DNA of 36,632 nt from an uncultured Lachnospiraceae bacterium. Its GTDB lineage: Bacteria; Bacillota; Clostridia; Lachnospirales; Lachnospiraceae. Numbering within the stretch: the stretch's first letter is position 1; the number at the start of each line of letters is the position of its first letter. The DNA is taken from positions 1 to 36,632 of the forward strand of contig CAJUII010000023.1 in assembly GCA_910586405.1 (NCBI GenBank). The letters are read 5' to 3'. Shown here piece by piece: positions 25,435-31,792 of the stretch. The position numbers and the translations under genes were made by a program. The notes under the pieces are model-generated. The model did not search any database. It saw only the letters and a program-made list of their open reading frames with translations, and had not been told where the DNA came from.

Positions 25435-25686
25435 GTGTATGTACTCACCAATACAGAGCGTCTGGAAGGAACGGCATGTATGCTGTACACGGATCTGTGA
25501 AGGAAGATTGCAGATGCGGTGAAAAATAGCTATTACATCATTCTGACTGCTGGTTTTACGGACAGAGACGAGATGAAAGCGATAATCCGAGAGGTGAATG
25601 ACACGCAGCTAAAACCAGAGGAGCGGCTTTCCTATTCGCTGTTTGGCTATGACAAAGAAGAAAATAAAGTAGAGATCTTATGCTAA
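25435..25686 (+). pseudogene. Remnant of a DUF5688-family protein (C-terminal part)
   Basis: One frame reads VYVLTNTERLEGTACMLY, TDL, then TGA (about 25498-25500), then RKIADAVKNSYYII, and later AIIREVNDTQLKPEERLSYS, LFGYDKEENKVEIL and a stop at 25684-25686. This is how I remember the C-terminus of DUF5688 proteins, which are common and of unknown function in Lachnospiraceae. The start is lost, a stop interrupts it, and the usual SSxHEVLLLP segment is gone. Not functional. The family call is from memory of the motif style. Confidence 0.6.
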
Positions 25687-25891
25687 AGCTGCACGCTGCA
25701 TGACAGGATTGCAAAAAAGAAATGACTATGGTAAGATGGGTTTAAAATCAGGGAACAGATGCATTCCATATTCAGTGTCATGCAGCGTATAAAGTTCAGA
25801 AAACAAATAAGACCAAAAGGAGTCTGACAAACTAAAGAATGAAAAAGAAGGATAAAATATAGAGCAGATCAGGAAAGGAGATGACAAGTTT

Positions 25892-26188
25892 ATGTGTAGT
25901 TCATTTGAAAGACTGTTGATCAAAGAAAATGAACAGGGAAGGCGAGAAGGAAAAATCGAGGGAAAAATCGAAGGAAAAATCGAAGGAAAAATCGAAGGAA
26001 AAATCGAAGGAAAAGCAGAAGCTGTTATAGAATTTCTTGAAGAAATAGGAGAACCTTCTGATGCATTAAGAAAACAGATCATGGAGCAGAAGGATGTGAA
26101 GGTACTAAGCAGCTGGCTCAAAACAGCAGCAAAATCAGAAAGTATAGCAGAATTTGAAGAATCTGTGGGGCTGGTGCAGTTACAATAG
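25892..26188 (+). CDS. Small ORF resembling the C-terminal tail of Rpn/PD-(D/E)XK transposase-like proteins
   Basis: 98 residues with a good SD (AGGAAAGGAG). It consists of a short N-end, five or more GKIE repeats, and a tail (EAVIEFLEEIGEPSDALRK, then VLSSWLKTAAKS) of the type found at the end of Rpn-family recombination-promoting nucleases of gut Firmicutes. The PD-(D/E)XK nuclease domain is absent, so it is probably a truncated remnant that kept a start, though a small stand-alone protein cannot be excluded. It lies among other gene remnants. Confidence 0.55.
   Translation: MCSSFERLLIKENEQGRREGKIEGKIEGKIEGKIEGKIEGKAEAVIEFLEEIGEPSDALRKQIMEQKDVKVLSSWLKTAAKSESIAEFEESVGLVQLQ
25949..26014 (+). 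repeat. In-frame 12-bp tandem repeat (GKIE units)
   Basis: The unit GGAAAAATCGAA is repeated about five and a half times with almost no variation (one G for A in the first copy). Each unit encodes Gly-Lys-Ile-Glu, so gain or loss of units keeps the frame. Confidence 0.9.
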
Positions 26189-26227
26189 AGAGAATGAATA
26201 AAGAGACATATCTTTGTATATACAAGG

Positions 26228-26383
26228 TACAATTTTTATTTAGGAAAAGTTGGAATGGGAATTTTATATCTTTGTTTTTGTTGGACAGCGATTCCGGTTA
26301 TGCTTGGATTAATAGAGGGGATTCTCTATCTTTGCTCTAATGATGAAAATTTTCAACTTAAAAACCACGTAAGAATTGAATAA
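26228..26383 (+). pseudogene. Remnant of a TM2-domain membrane protein
   Basis: Frame 26228-26383 reads YNFYLGKVGMGILYLCFCW, then a second hydrophobic helix (IPVMLGLIEGILYL) and a stop. FYLGK-x-G-x-G-x-LYL followed by a Trp-containing turn and a second helix is the TM2-domain pattern. There is no start codon or N-terminal part, and a stop lies a few codons upstream. Not functional. Confidence 0.55.
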
Positions 26384-26529
26384 TGAGAAAATCAATAAGA
26401 CTTATATATTGGTTCATGATGTCTGTAATGTTCTTATTATTGGTTTTCTGAGAGTATAAATTAAATCAGTTAAATTGTATTGATTTGGATGTATCTTTAC
26501 ACTGAAAAAGAACCTCTATTTAAAAAGTT

Positions 26530-26607
26530 TCAAAGTTTTACCAAAGCCAGTTTCTTCAAGGCGCAGTTTTCTGCTGGCAGAACAGTCTCTGCCTTGATAT
26601 AGCCCAT
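26530..26607 (-). pseudogene. N-terminal remnant of a CD3324-family protein
   Basis: On the reverse strand, AGGAGG precedes an ATG and MGYIKAETVLPAE, which resembles the start of the small CD3324-family helix-turn-helix proteins (M-x-Y-x-K-A-E-x-x-L-P-x-E). The match then dissolves and a stop follows at codon 26. Upstream on the same strand another good SD (AGAAAGGAG) precedes a seven-codon ORF at about 26690, perhaps the stub of a second lost gene. The other parts of 26384-26846 show nothing I recognise. Confidence 0.45.
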
Positions 26608-26846
26608 AGCTGCCTCCTAAATTTTATTTGATAGGATTCGCATTGGCTATGACAATATTTGAGCGATTGCAATAGCCAGTGCTATGCAGTCATAACATAT
26701 CGTTTCATAGATCGGGCTCCTTTCTGGTGCATTTATGTTGTTTCTTGCTATCATATCATGTTTTTTGGGGAAAAGCAACCAGTGCGCTGGCAGTAACCGT
26801 TCAGTTTTCTGCATTTCCCTTGTCTTTTTCAAGAGATGTGCTTATA

Positions 26847-27041
26847 ATGATTTATATCAAGAAAATGAGGCGCGAAGATGCAACGAAAAGAAGGAGAGTG
26901 GCAAAGTCCTATCGGACAGCGCAGCCGCTCCGCATTGTCGCGGAGGCGATTGGCTGGAAAGGGCATTCGCCGGAGGTGTTGCAGAATATGCTTGAGCATT
27001 TGAAAAAGCTTGATGAGCTTGGGATTCAGGCGATCGAATAG
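26847..27041 (+). CDS. Small hypothetical ORF, 64 aa
   Basis: From ATG 26847: an Arg/Lys-rich N-end (MRREDATKRRR), then a helical tail ending KLDELGIQAIE. The frame is open further up to 26679, but that part reads as noise and ATG 26847 or 26865 is more plausible. No clear SD. It may be the 3' end of a decayed gene. No family recognised. Confidence 0.35.
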   Translation: MIYIKKMRREDATKRRRVAKSYRTAQPLRIVAEAIGWKGHSPEVLQNMLEHLKKLDELGIQAIE

Positions 27042-27076
27042 AAAACAAGAGAATAAAGGAGACGAGAATAAAATCG

Positions 27077-27490
27077 ATGAAAATATATCATACAGCACAA
27101 AGAGCACTGAGCGAGACGGAGGAAAAGACAATAGCACATTTCAGATATTATAATGACAATAAGAAATGTTTTGCACTTATTGGTTCGTATGTTGTTGTGA
27201 TTCTGTCAGATGAATATTCAAACAGTCTGGAACAGCTAGAACAGGAAGCACTGGAAAGAATGTCTGGTATGCTCAACACGCCGCCGGATTTTAGAACATT
27301 CGTGATGGACGACCAATATGGTCTGGTGTCAATGCACTATGGGATTCAAGCGGTCAGCGAAGAGCAGCTTTCGGACGAGGATATTGCGTCGGACCAAGTA
27401 AATATTGGCACAGCGCTTGTCATGAGAAGCTTCTGTCTTGAAGCGTGTGAAACGGGCAAAATCATAGCGATTATTGACGAAGAATTATAA
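27077..27490 (+). CDS. Hypothetical protein, 137 aa
   Basis: A soluble acidic protein with an alternating pattern that suggests a mixed alpha/beta fold (CFALIGSYVVVILSDE, then FVMDDQYGLVSMHYGIQAV). No signal peptide or membrane segment. AAAGGAG lies about 15 bases before the ATG, a long spacing. No family recognised. It stands alone between gene remnants and a terminator shared with the FliD-like gene. Confidence 0.6.
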   Translation: MKIYHTAQRALSETEEKTIAHFRYYNDNKKCFALIGSYVVVILSDEYSNSLEQLEQEALERMSGMLNTPPDFRTFVMDDQYGLVSMHYGIQAVSEEQLSDEDIASDQVNIGTALVMRSFCLEACETGKIIAIIDEEL

Positions 27491-27557
27491 AACGAACATT
27501 CTCGTGCTGATTGGCTTGGTGTGTAGTTTGCTCGCAGGAAAAGGGAATAGAAAAAAT

Positions 27558-27595
27558 GCCGCTCATGTAATCTTAACGATCACATGAGCGGTTTC
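27558..27595. terminator. Bidirectional terminator between convergent genes
   Basis: CCGCTCATGT (27559-27568) pairs with ACATGAGCGG (27582-27591). The reverse strand has a T6 run after the stem and the forward strand a weaker TTTC, so it mainly serves the reverse gene at 27604. Confidence 0.8.
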
Positions 27596-27603
27596 TTAAC
27601 TGC

Positions 27604-28812
27604 TTAGATAAATGAATTGTAATCTGAAACAGGCGGAATATTGTAAGACGCCTTTGAAGTATAACCGCTTGCTGCGTTTGCCTTGGTGTTCATGTAATAG
27701 TCCACGCGCGATGCGTTGCTGGCAACATAGGAGCCATAGTCCTTGAAAAAGTCCTGAACTTTGGACATATCCGCTTTCTGAAAGGTTTCCTCGTCAATCG
27801 ACAGTCTGCCTTTTTTGTCTACGCTGATTCCGAACTCTTTCAGTGCCTTGGTGTTGTTTGCGGTTCTGTTTCTGATATATGACAGATTGGACAGTACACC
27901 GGAATTAGAGCTGGACTCGGCTTTATCAAACATTGTATTGTAGTTGTTTACGAAGCTCTTTGCAGTGGAAAGAATTTTCTTGATATCATACGCTTCATTG
28001 CCATCTTGATCCTTGATCTTCGCAAATAGTTCGCTGGACGCAAGCGTCTCGCCGTCTGTCTTGAGTGCGGCAGCAGCGCTTGAGCTGGCTGGCTTTTTGT
28101 CATCTGTGCTTGTGCTGTCATTTGTTGTGCCTGTGGTGGTGTTCGAACCGCCGCCGGCAAACTGAACGCGCGATGCGATGGTAGAGCCATAGCTCTGAAT
28201 ATTATCTGTCGAGAACAGCTTTTGTACTTTTGAGAGATCAGCGCCCTTTAACTTCGTCTCATCAAGCTGGAGTGTCCCGTCACTTTTGAGCATTACGCCG
28301 ATTTCACCGAGCTCTTTTTCAAATTTTGAGGTTGCGCTCATCATGTTTGCCACATACGCTGTTTTGTTTGAAAGCGTAGAGCTCTTTGAAGCTGTCACAA
28401 CGTTGTTGTAGTTGTTTACATAGGACTTCATCGCGGAGACAACCTTTTCCGATGCAGTCTTGCCGTTTTCGGTATCCTCATACGTCTTTTCACTCTGCAA
28501 TGTGGAAACAGAAGATTTCAGACTGCTGATTCCATTCGTCAGGTTGGTGTTCGCCTCCTGTGTCTCCTTGGAAACAGTGGGATACATCTTTTCCTTTAGC
28601 AGTTTATCAATAATGTTATTCTGACCGCGCCGCTTGCTGGTAGACGTCGCTGAACCGGAATTTTCCTCTAAAGAACTATAGTAGGATTTGAGCAGTTTTT
28701 TATATGTACCGTTCTTTATCGCATTTCGTTCAGAGAACAGACTGTACAGGTTGGTCGAGCTGTTGTTCGAGCCATACAGCGAATTGCTGTTCCAAAAATT
28801 CATAAATGACAT
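27604..28812 (-). CDS. FliD-like flagellar cap-related protein with duplicated module
   Basis: 402 residues from ATG 28812, preferred because GAAGGAG lies 8 bases before it (frame open to 28821). Ser/Thr/Asn-rich, no signal peptide. Two related units can be seen: SYVNNYNNVV ... LSNKTAYVANM ... LGEIGVMLKSDGTLQLDE ... LSKVQKLF, and SFVNNYNTMF ... LSNLSYIRNR ... LKEFGISVDKKGRLSIDE ... MSKVQDFF, separated by a Thr/Ser/Gly-rich linker. FVNNYN and the GI-x-x-x-x-x-G-x-L-x-x-D element are typical of the C-terminal domain of FliD, which caps the flagellar filament. The FliD N-terminal domain is missing, and no flagellar genes adjoin it. Role unknown; an extracellular or filament-associated protein is possible. 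Confidence 0.6.
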   Translation of the reverse strand: MSFMNFWNSNSLYGSNNSSTNLYSLFSERNAIKNGTYKKLLKSYYSSLEENSGSATSTSKRRGQNNIIDKLLKEKMYPTVSKETQEANTNLTNGISSLKSSVSTLQSEKTYEDTENGKTASEKVVSAMKSYVNNYNNVVTASKSSTLSNKTAYVANMMSATSKFEKELGEIGVMLKSDGTLQLDETKLKGADLSKVQKLFSTDNIQSYGSTIASRVQFAGGGSNTTTGTTNDSTSTDDKKPASSSAAAALKTDGETLASSELFAKIKDQDGNEAYDIKKILSTAKSFVNNYNTMFDKAESSSNSGVLSNLSYIRNRTANNTKALKEFGISVDKKGRLSIDEETFQKADMSKVQDFFKDYGSYVASNASRVDYYMNTKANAASGYTSKASYNIPPVSDYNSFI

Positions 28813-28970
28813 ACTCATCACTCCTTCACTGAATAAAATTGGTTGGTTACTATTATTTTATACTTAGCTAATTGAAAAATCAATGGATTTTCCATATTTT
28901 AGTCGTATTTATAAGATATATCGGACAGGAACAGGAATATGATAACCCATCAAGTATATTTATGTTAAAT

Positions 28971-29339
28971 TTATACAATTCCCTCAATCAAAGCCTGTAT
29001 ATGAAGCTGCATCGTATCAAGGCAGGGCACAGGGCTGACGTTGTCATTTAACAGAAGCGGCAGCTCTGTGCAGCCCAAAACAACGGCTTCAATGCCATGG
29101 TCCTTTTGCATGTGGGCGATCACATTCTGAAAGATTTTCAAGGTTTCCTTGTTGACAATCCCGCGTTCTAATTCGGAGGATATTTTATAGTTGATATAAT
29201 CCATTTTCTCCGCGTTCGGCACAACGATTTCTATACCGCTGTCATAAAAGGGTTTCTTGAAAAAGTCGCCAGTCATGGTAAAGACGGTGCCAAGAAGCCC
29301 CAGCTTACCACCAGAGATTTCCTTAGTGTATTGCCATGC
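28971..29339 (-). pseudogene. C-terminal half of an aspartate/glutamate racemase-family gene
   Basis: The reverse frame reads ISGGKLGLLGTVFTM, TGDFFKKPFYDSGIE, then AVVLGCTELPLLL with the second catalytic cysteine, and a terminal helix (DTMQLHIQALIEG). This is the second half of Asp/Glu racemases. The first half, with the other catalytic cysteine, is missing: upstream the frame runs into the promoter region of the response regulator and a stop near 29384. An in-frame ATG at 29276 would give only 101 residues. Non-functional remnant; the deletion end abuts the two-component operon. Confidence 0.75.
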
Positions 29340-29347
29340 GAAAGAAC

Positions 29348-29376
29348 CTGTTATATAGTTTATTAAAGTATAACAG
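29348..29376 (+). promoter_or_regulatory. Inverted repeat upstream of the response regulator
   Basis: CTGTTATA (29348-29355) and TATAACAG (29369-29376) are a perfect 8-bp dyad with a 13-base centre, ending 40 bases before the start codon. The TATAAC arm could also serve as -10. Operator or leader hairpin, undetermined. Confidence 0.4.
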
Positions 29377-29415
29377 ATTTTTCAGGCGTTTATCAAGGGC
29401 GGTATGGAGGATAAA

Positions 29416-30087
29416 ATGATTGAAATATATTATGTAGAAGATGATTGGGCGATTGCGGAAGCCGTGAAACAATATTTGGAGCAGAAAAACATTCGTGTCA
29501 TGCGATATGCAACGCTTGCGCAGGCAAGGGAGGCGCTGGCATCGCATCTGCCAGCGCTGGTGCTGCTGGACTGGAATATGCCCGACGGTCATGGAGACAG
29601 TCTCTGTCAGTGGATTCGCCGGAACTGGAAGGAACTGCCCATTATTTTTCTTACAGTTCGGGGAGATAGTGCGGAGATCGTGTGTGGTTTCCAGAATGGT
29701 GCAGATGATTATGTGGTGAAGCCGTTTACATTAGAAGTGCTGTATGTGCGGATTCTGGCATTGCTGCGCAGGACGAAAACTGCGGCGGGGCAGTATCTTT
29801 CCTGCGATGGAATTGTGATCGACCAGAAGCGATGTACGGTTACATATGACTGCGAGGAAATCAGCCTGAGTGTGGCAGAGTATCAACTGCTTCTGTATCT
29901 GATGCAGAACAAAGGACGTACTGTCACCAGAGAGCGCATACTTGAACAGTTGTGGGACATGAATGGAAGTTATGTGAATGACAATACGCTGACGGTCACC
30001 ATGAAAAGACTGCGCGATAAACTTTCCCAGCCAGCCTGTATTAAGACGGTCAGGAGTGTGGGCTACAGAATGGAGGACACACTATGA
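29416..30087 (+). CDS. OmpR-family response regulator of the ABC exporter module
   Basis: 223 residues from ATG 29416, chosen because GGAGG at 29406-29410 precedes it; the upstream ATG at 29404 contains that SD. The receiver has Asp9/Asp10, phospho-acceptor Asp52 (VLLDWNMPDG), Thr80 and Lys102 (VVKPF). The winged-helix domain contains LSVAEYQLLLYLMQNKGRTV and ends VRSVGYRME. Overlaps the kinase by ATGA. With the kinase, ABC ATPase and FtsX permease it forms the layout used by BceRS/VanRS-like peptide-antibiotic sensing modules. Confidence 0.9.
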   Translation: MIEIYYVEDDWAIAEAVKQYLEQKNIRVMRYATLAQAREALASHLPALVLLDWNMPDGHGDSLCQWIRRNWKELPIIFLTVRGDSAEIVCGFQNGADDYVVKPFTLEVLYVRILALLRRTKTAAGQYLSCDGIVIDQKRCTVTYDCEEISLSVAEYQLLLYLMQNKGRTVTRERILEQLWDMNGSYVNDNTLTVTMKRLRDKLSQPACIKTVRSVGYRMEDTL

Positions 30088-30833
30088 GCGGACAGAGAAA
30101 TGGAGGGATACTATTTGGGCTGGTCTTAGCTGTAAGTCTGGTATCGTCGGCGCTTGCGGTTATGCTTACGGTACAGTATGACAGCCGAGTGCAGTTTGCG
30201 CAGCTCAGTGCAGTCTGCGCGGAGGAGCAAGGACTTTGCGGCGGACAGCAGCAGAAGGTATGTGAAAAAGTATATGAAAAAGAAAAGCGGTATCTGGAGC
30301 AAATGCAGAAACAGCTTTTGCGTCTGACACGTTTGGAGGAAGCGCTGCTTGTTCTGGCCCGAATCGACGCGGGAACATTGCGCTTGCAGCAAAAAGAGGT
30401 GGATGTGTATACGCTGCTGGTTTTAGCTGCCGATAATTTGCAGGAACTACTTGGGGGCAAAAATACTGCAATTGACATTCCAGCGCGCGGGGAGATGACA
30501 ATTACAGCCGACTTGGACTGGACGATGGAGGCGGTCATAAACCTGATGAAAAACTGTTTGGAACACAGTGAAGGGGGGACAGTGTACTGTTCCTATGCAC
30601 AGAATCCATTATATACGGAAATCTTGATCTGGGACGAGGGGGAGGGATTTGCGAAAGCAGATTTGCCGCACTTGTTTGAACGGTTTTATCGAGGACAGAA
30701 TGCACGCGAGGGCGGAATTGGCATTGGGCTGTCGCTTGCAAAGGAGATTGTGGAACGACAAAATGGGACACTTCGGGCTGAAAACAGGCTGGAGGGAGGC
30801 GCTTGTTTTCGGGTGCGGTTTTATCACACATAG
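30084..30833 (+). CDS. Sensor histidine kinase lacking the phospho-acceptor histidine (internal deletion)
   Basis: 249 residues, shorter than the usual 330-450 of this type. One N-terminal membrane helix (about 10-30), a short charged coil, then the second half of the dimerisation helix pair (RLTRLEEALLVLARIDAGTL) and a complete HATPase domain: N-box NLMKNCLEHS, G1 DEGEGFA, F-box LFERFYRG, G2 GIGIGLSLAKEI. The H-box (normally SHQIRTPL or SHELRTPL) and preceding linker are absent; no histidine occurs in about the first 110 residues. The frame is intact, so this is an in-frame loss of perhaps 50-150 residues. It may bind ATP but cannot autophosphorylate in the usual way. ATGA-coupled to the regulator. 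Confidence 0.82.
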   Translation: MSGQRNGGILFGLVLAVSLVSSALAVMLTVQYDSRVQFAQLSAVCAEEQGLCGGQQQKVCEKVYEKEKRYLEQMQKQLLRLTRLEEALLVLARIDAGTLRLQQKEVDVYTLLVLAADNLQELLGGKNTAIDIPARGEMTITADLDWTMEAVINLMKNCLEHSEGGTVYCSYAQNPLYTEILIWDEGEGFAKADLPHLFERFYRGQNAREGGIGIGLSLAKEIVERQNGTLRAENRLEGGACFRVRFYHT

Positions 30834-30841
30834 ACATTACA

Positions 30842-30874
30842 TGTCACCAAACTGTCACTTTCGTATGGTATCAT
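30842..30874 (+). promoter_or_regulatory. Candidate response-regulator site and promoter for the ABC genes
   Basis: TGTCAC at 30842-30847 and 30853-30858 are direct repeats with an 11-base period, the form of OmpR-family binding sites. A -10-like TATCAT follows at 30869-30874, 10 bases after the second repeat. The start point would fall near 30881, at the left edge of the palindromic element. Confidence 0.5.
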
Positions 30875-30881
30875 GACATTA

Positions 30882-31039
30882 GGAACTGTAGAAAAATAAC
30901 TGACGCATCTTGACTTGGATATTTCTCCGATTATGCATGCCAAAAATCCTCGCCGTAGCCCGCTACGCCTACGTTTTTTGACATACATCCTCGAAGAAAT
31001 ATCCTGCGCAATCTGCATCACTTATTTTCCTACAATTCC
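30882..31039. mobile_element. 158-bp palindromic MITE-like element
   Basis: The element starts GGAACTGTAG and ends CTACAATTCC. The two halves are imperfect inverted copies over the full length, with the perfect apex CGTAGC-CC-GCTACG (30954-30967) exactly at the centre (30960/30961). Paired stretches include GATATTTCT and AGAAATATC. It is flanked by TTA on both sides (30879-30881 and 31040-31042), a possible target duplication. No ORF inside. It fits a non-autonomous miniature transposon or a REP-like hairpin; no transposase is in the window. Confidence 0.75.
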
Positions 31040-31055
31040 TTAGGTGGGGAGTATG

Positions 31056-31084
31056 TGACACAATATTATATGACACAAGTGTCA
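31056..31084 (+). promoter_or_regulatory. Second cluster of TGACAC boxes before the ABC gene
   Basis: TGACAC at 31056-31061 and 31071-31076, and the 14-bp palindrome TGACAC-AA-GTGTCA at 31071-31084. The core is the complement of the TGTCAC boxes on the other side of the palindromic element, so the same regulator may bind both. Confidence 0.45.
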
Positions 31085-31106
31085 GAATAGGAAAGGAGAC
31101 AAGTAT

Positions 31107-31784
31107 ATGGAGATTTTGAAATGCGAGGGGGTCCGAAAGGTCTACAATTGTGGCAGTTGTCAGGTGACGGCGCTCGACGGGATTGATCTGGCGGTCAGCA
31201 AGGGTGAATTTGTGGCGATTGTCGGCGCGTCCGGCTCAGGAAAATCGACGTTGCTGCATATTCTTGGCAGTGTGGACAAGCCCACAGCCGGAAGTGTGAT
31301 AATAGACGGAATAGCTCTTTCTGGGCTGAATCCGACGCAGGCAGCGGTATTTCGGCGCAGGAAGGTGGGATTGGTGTATCAATTTTACAACCTGATTCCG
31401 ACGCTGACAGTCCGAAAAAATATATTGATGCCCCTTGCGCTGGACAAAAAGAAACCGGACAATGAGTACTTCGAGCACATTGTCGGCACATTGGGGATTT
31501 CTGATAAGCTGGACGCGCTGCCGAGTCAACTGTCGGGCGGACAGCAGCAGCGCGCGGCGATTGCGCGTGCCCTGATATATCGTCCGGCGCTGTTGCTGGC
31601 GGACGAGCCGACAGGAAATCTTGATCAGAAAAATGCGGGGGAGATTCTTGATTTGATAAAACTTTCCAGCCGCAGTCTGGGGCAGACGGTTCTTTTGATC
31701 ACCCATGATGAAAAGCTTGCCTTGGAAGCTGAGCGCATCGTTACAATTGCAGATGGGCGCATCATACGTGATGAGAGGAGGTAG
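31107..31784 (+). CDS. ABC transporter ATP-binding protein (MacB/BceA type)
   Basis: 225 residues. Walker A GASGSGKST (40-48), Q-loop Gln92 (VYQFYNLIP), signature LSGGQ (142-146), Walker B LLLADEP (162-168), switch His200. The length and the NLIPTLTVRKNI segment are typical of the LolD/MacB/BceA group that works with FtsX-fold permeases. SD AAAGGAG precedes the ATG. The permease gene starts 8 bases after the stop. Energises export or detoxification of a membrane-active compound, judging from the adjacent two-component system. Confidence 0.93.
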   Translation: MEILKCEGVRKVYNCGSCQVTALDGIDLAVSKGEFVAIVGASGSGKSTLLHILGSVDKPTAGSVIIDGIALSGLNPTQAAVFRRRKVGLVYQFYNLIPTLTVRKNILMPLALDKKKPDNEYFEHIVGTLGISDKLDALPSQLSGGQQQRAAIARALIYRPALLLADEPTGNLDQKNAGEILDLIKLSSRSLGQTVLLITHDEKLALEAERIVTIADGRIIRDERR

Positions 31785-31792
31785 GCCATAAA

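Noticed and set aside
25560..25600. TGAAAGCGATAATC resembling a catabolite response element
   Set aside because: The 3' half does not fit the consensus (needs WCA) and it lies inside a gene remnant, not near a sugar promoter.
28925..28945. CCGATAT on the reverse strand upstream of the FliD-like gene, like a sigma-D -10 box
   Set aside because: No TAAA at the required distance of about 15 bases; not counted as a motility promoter.
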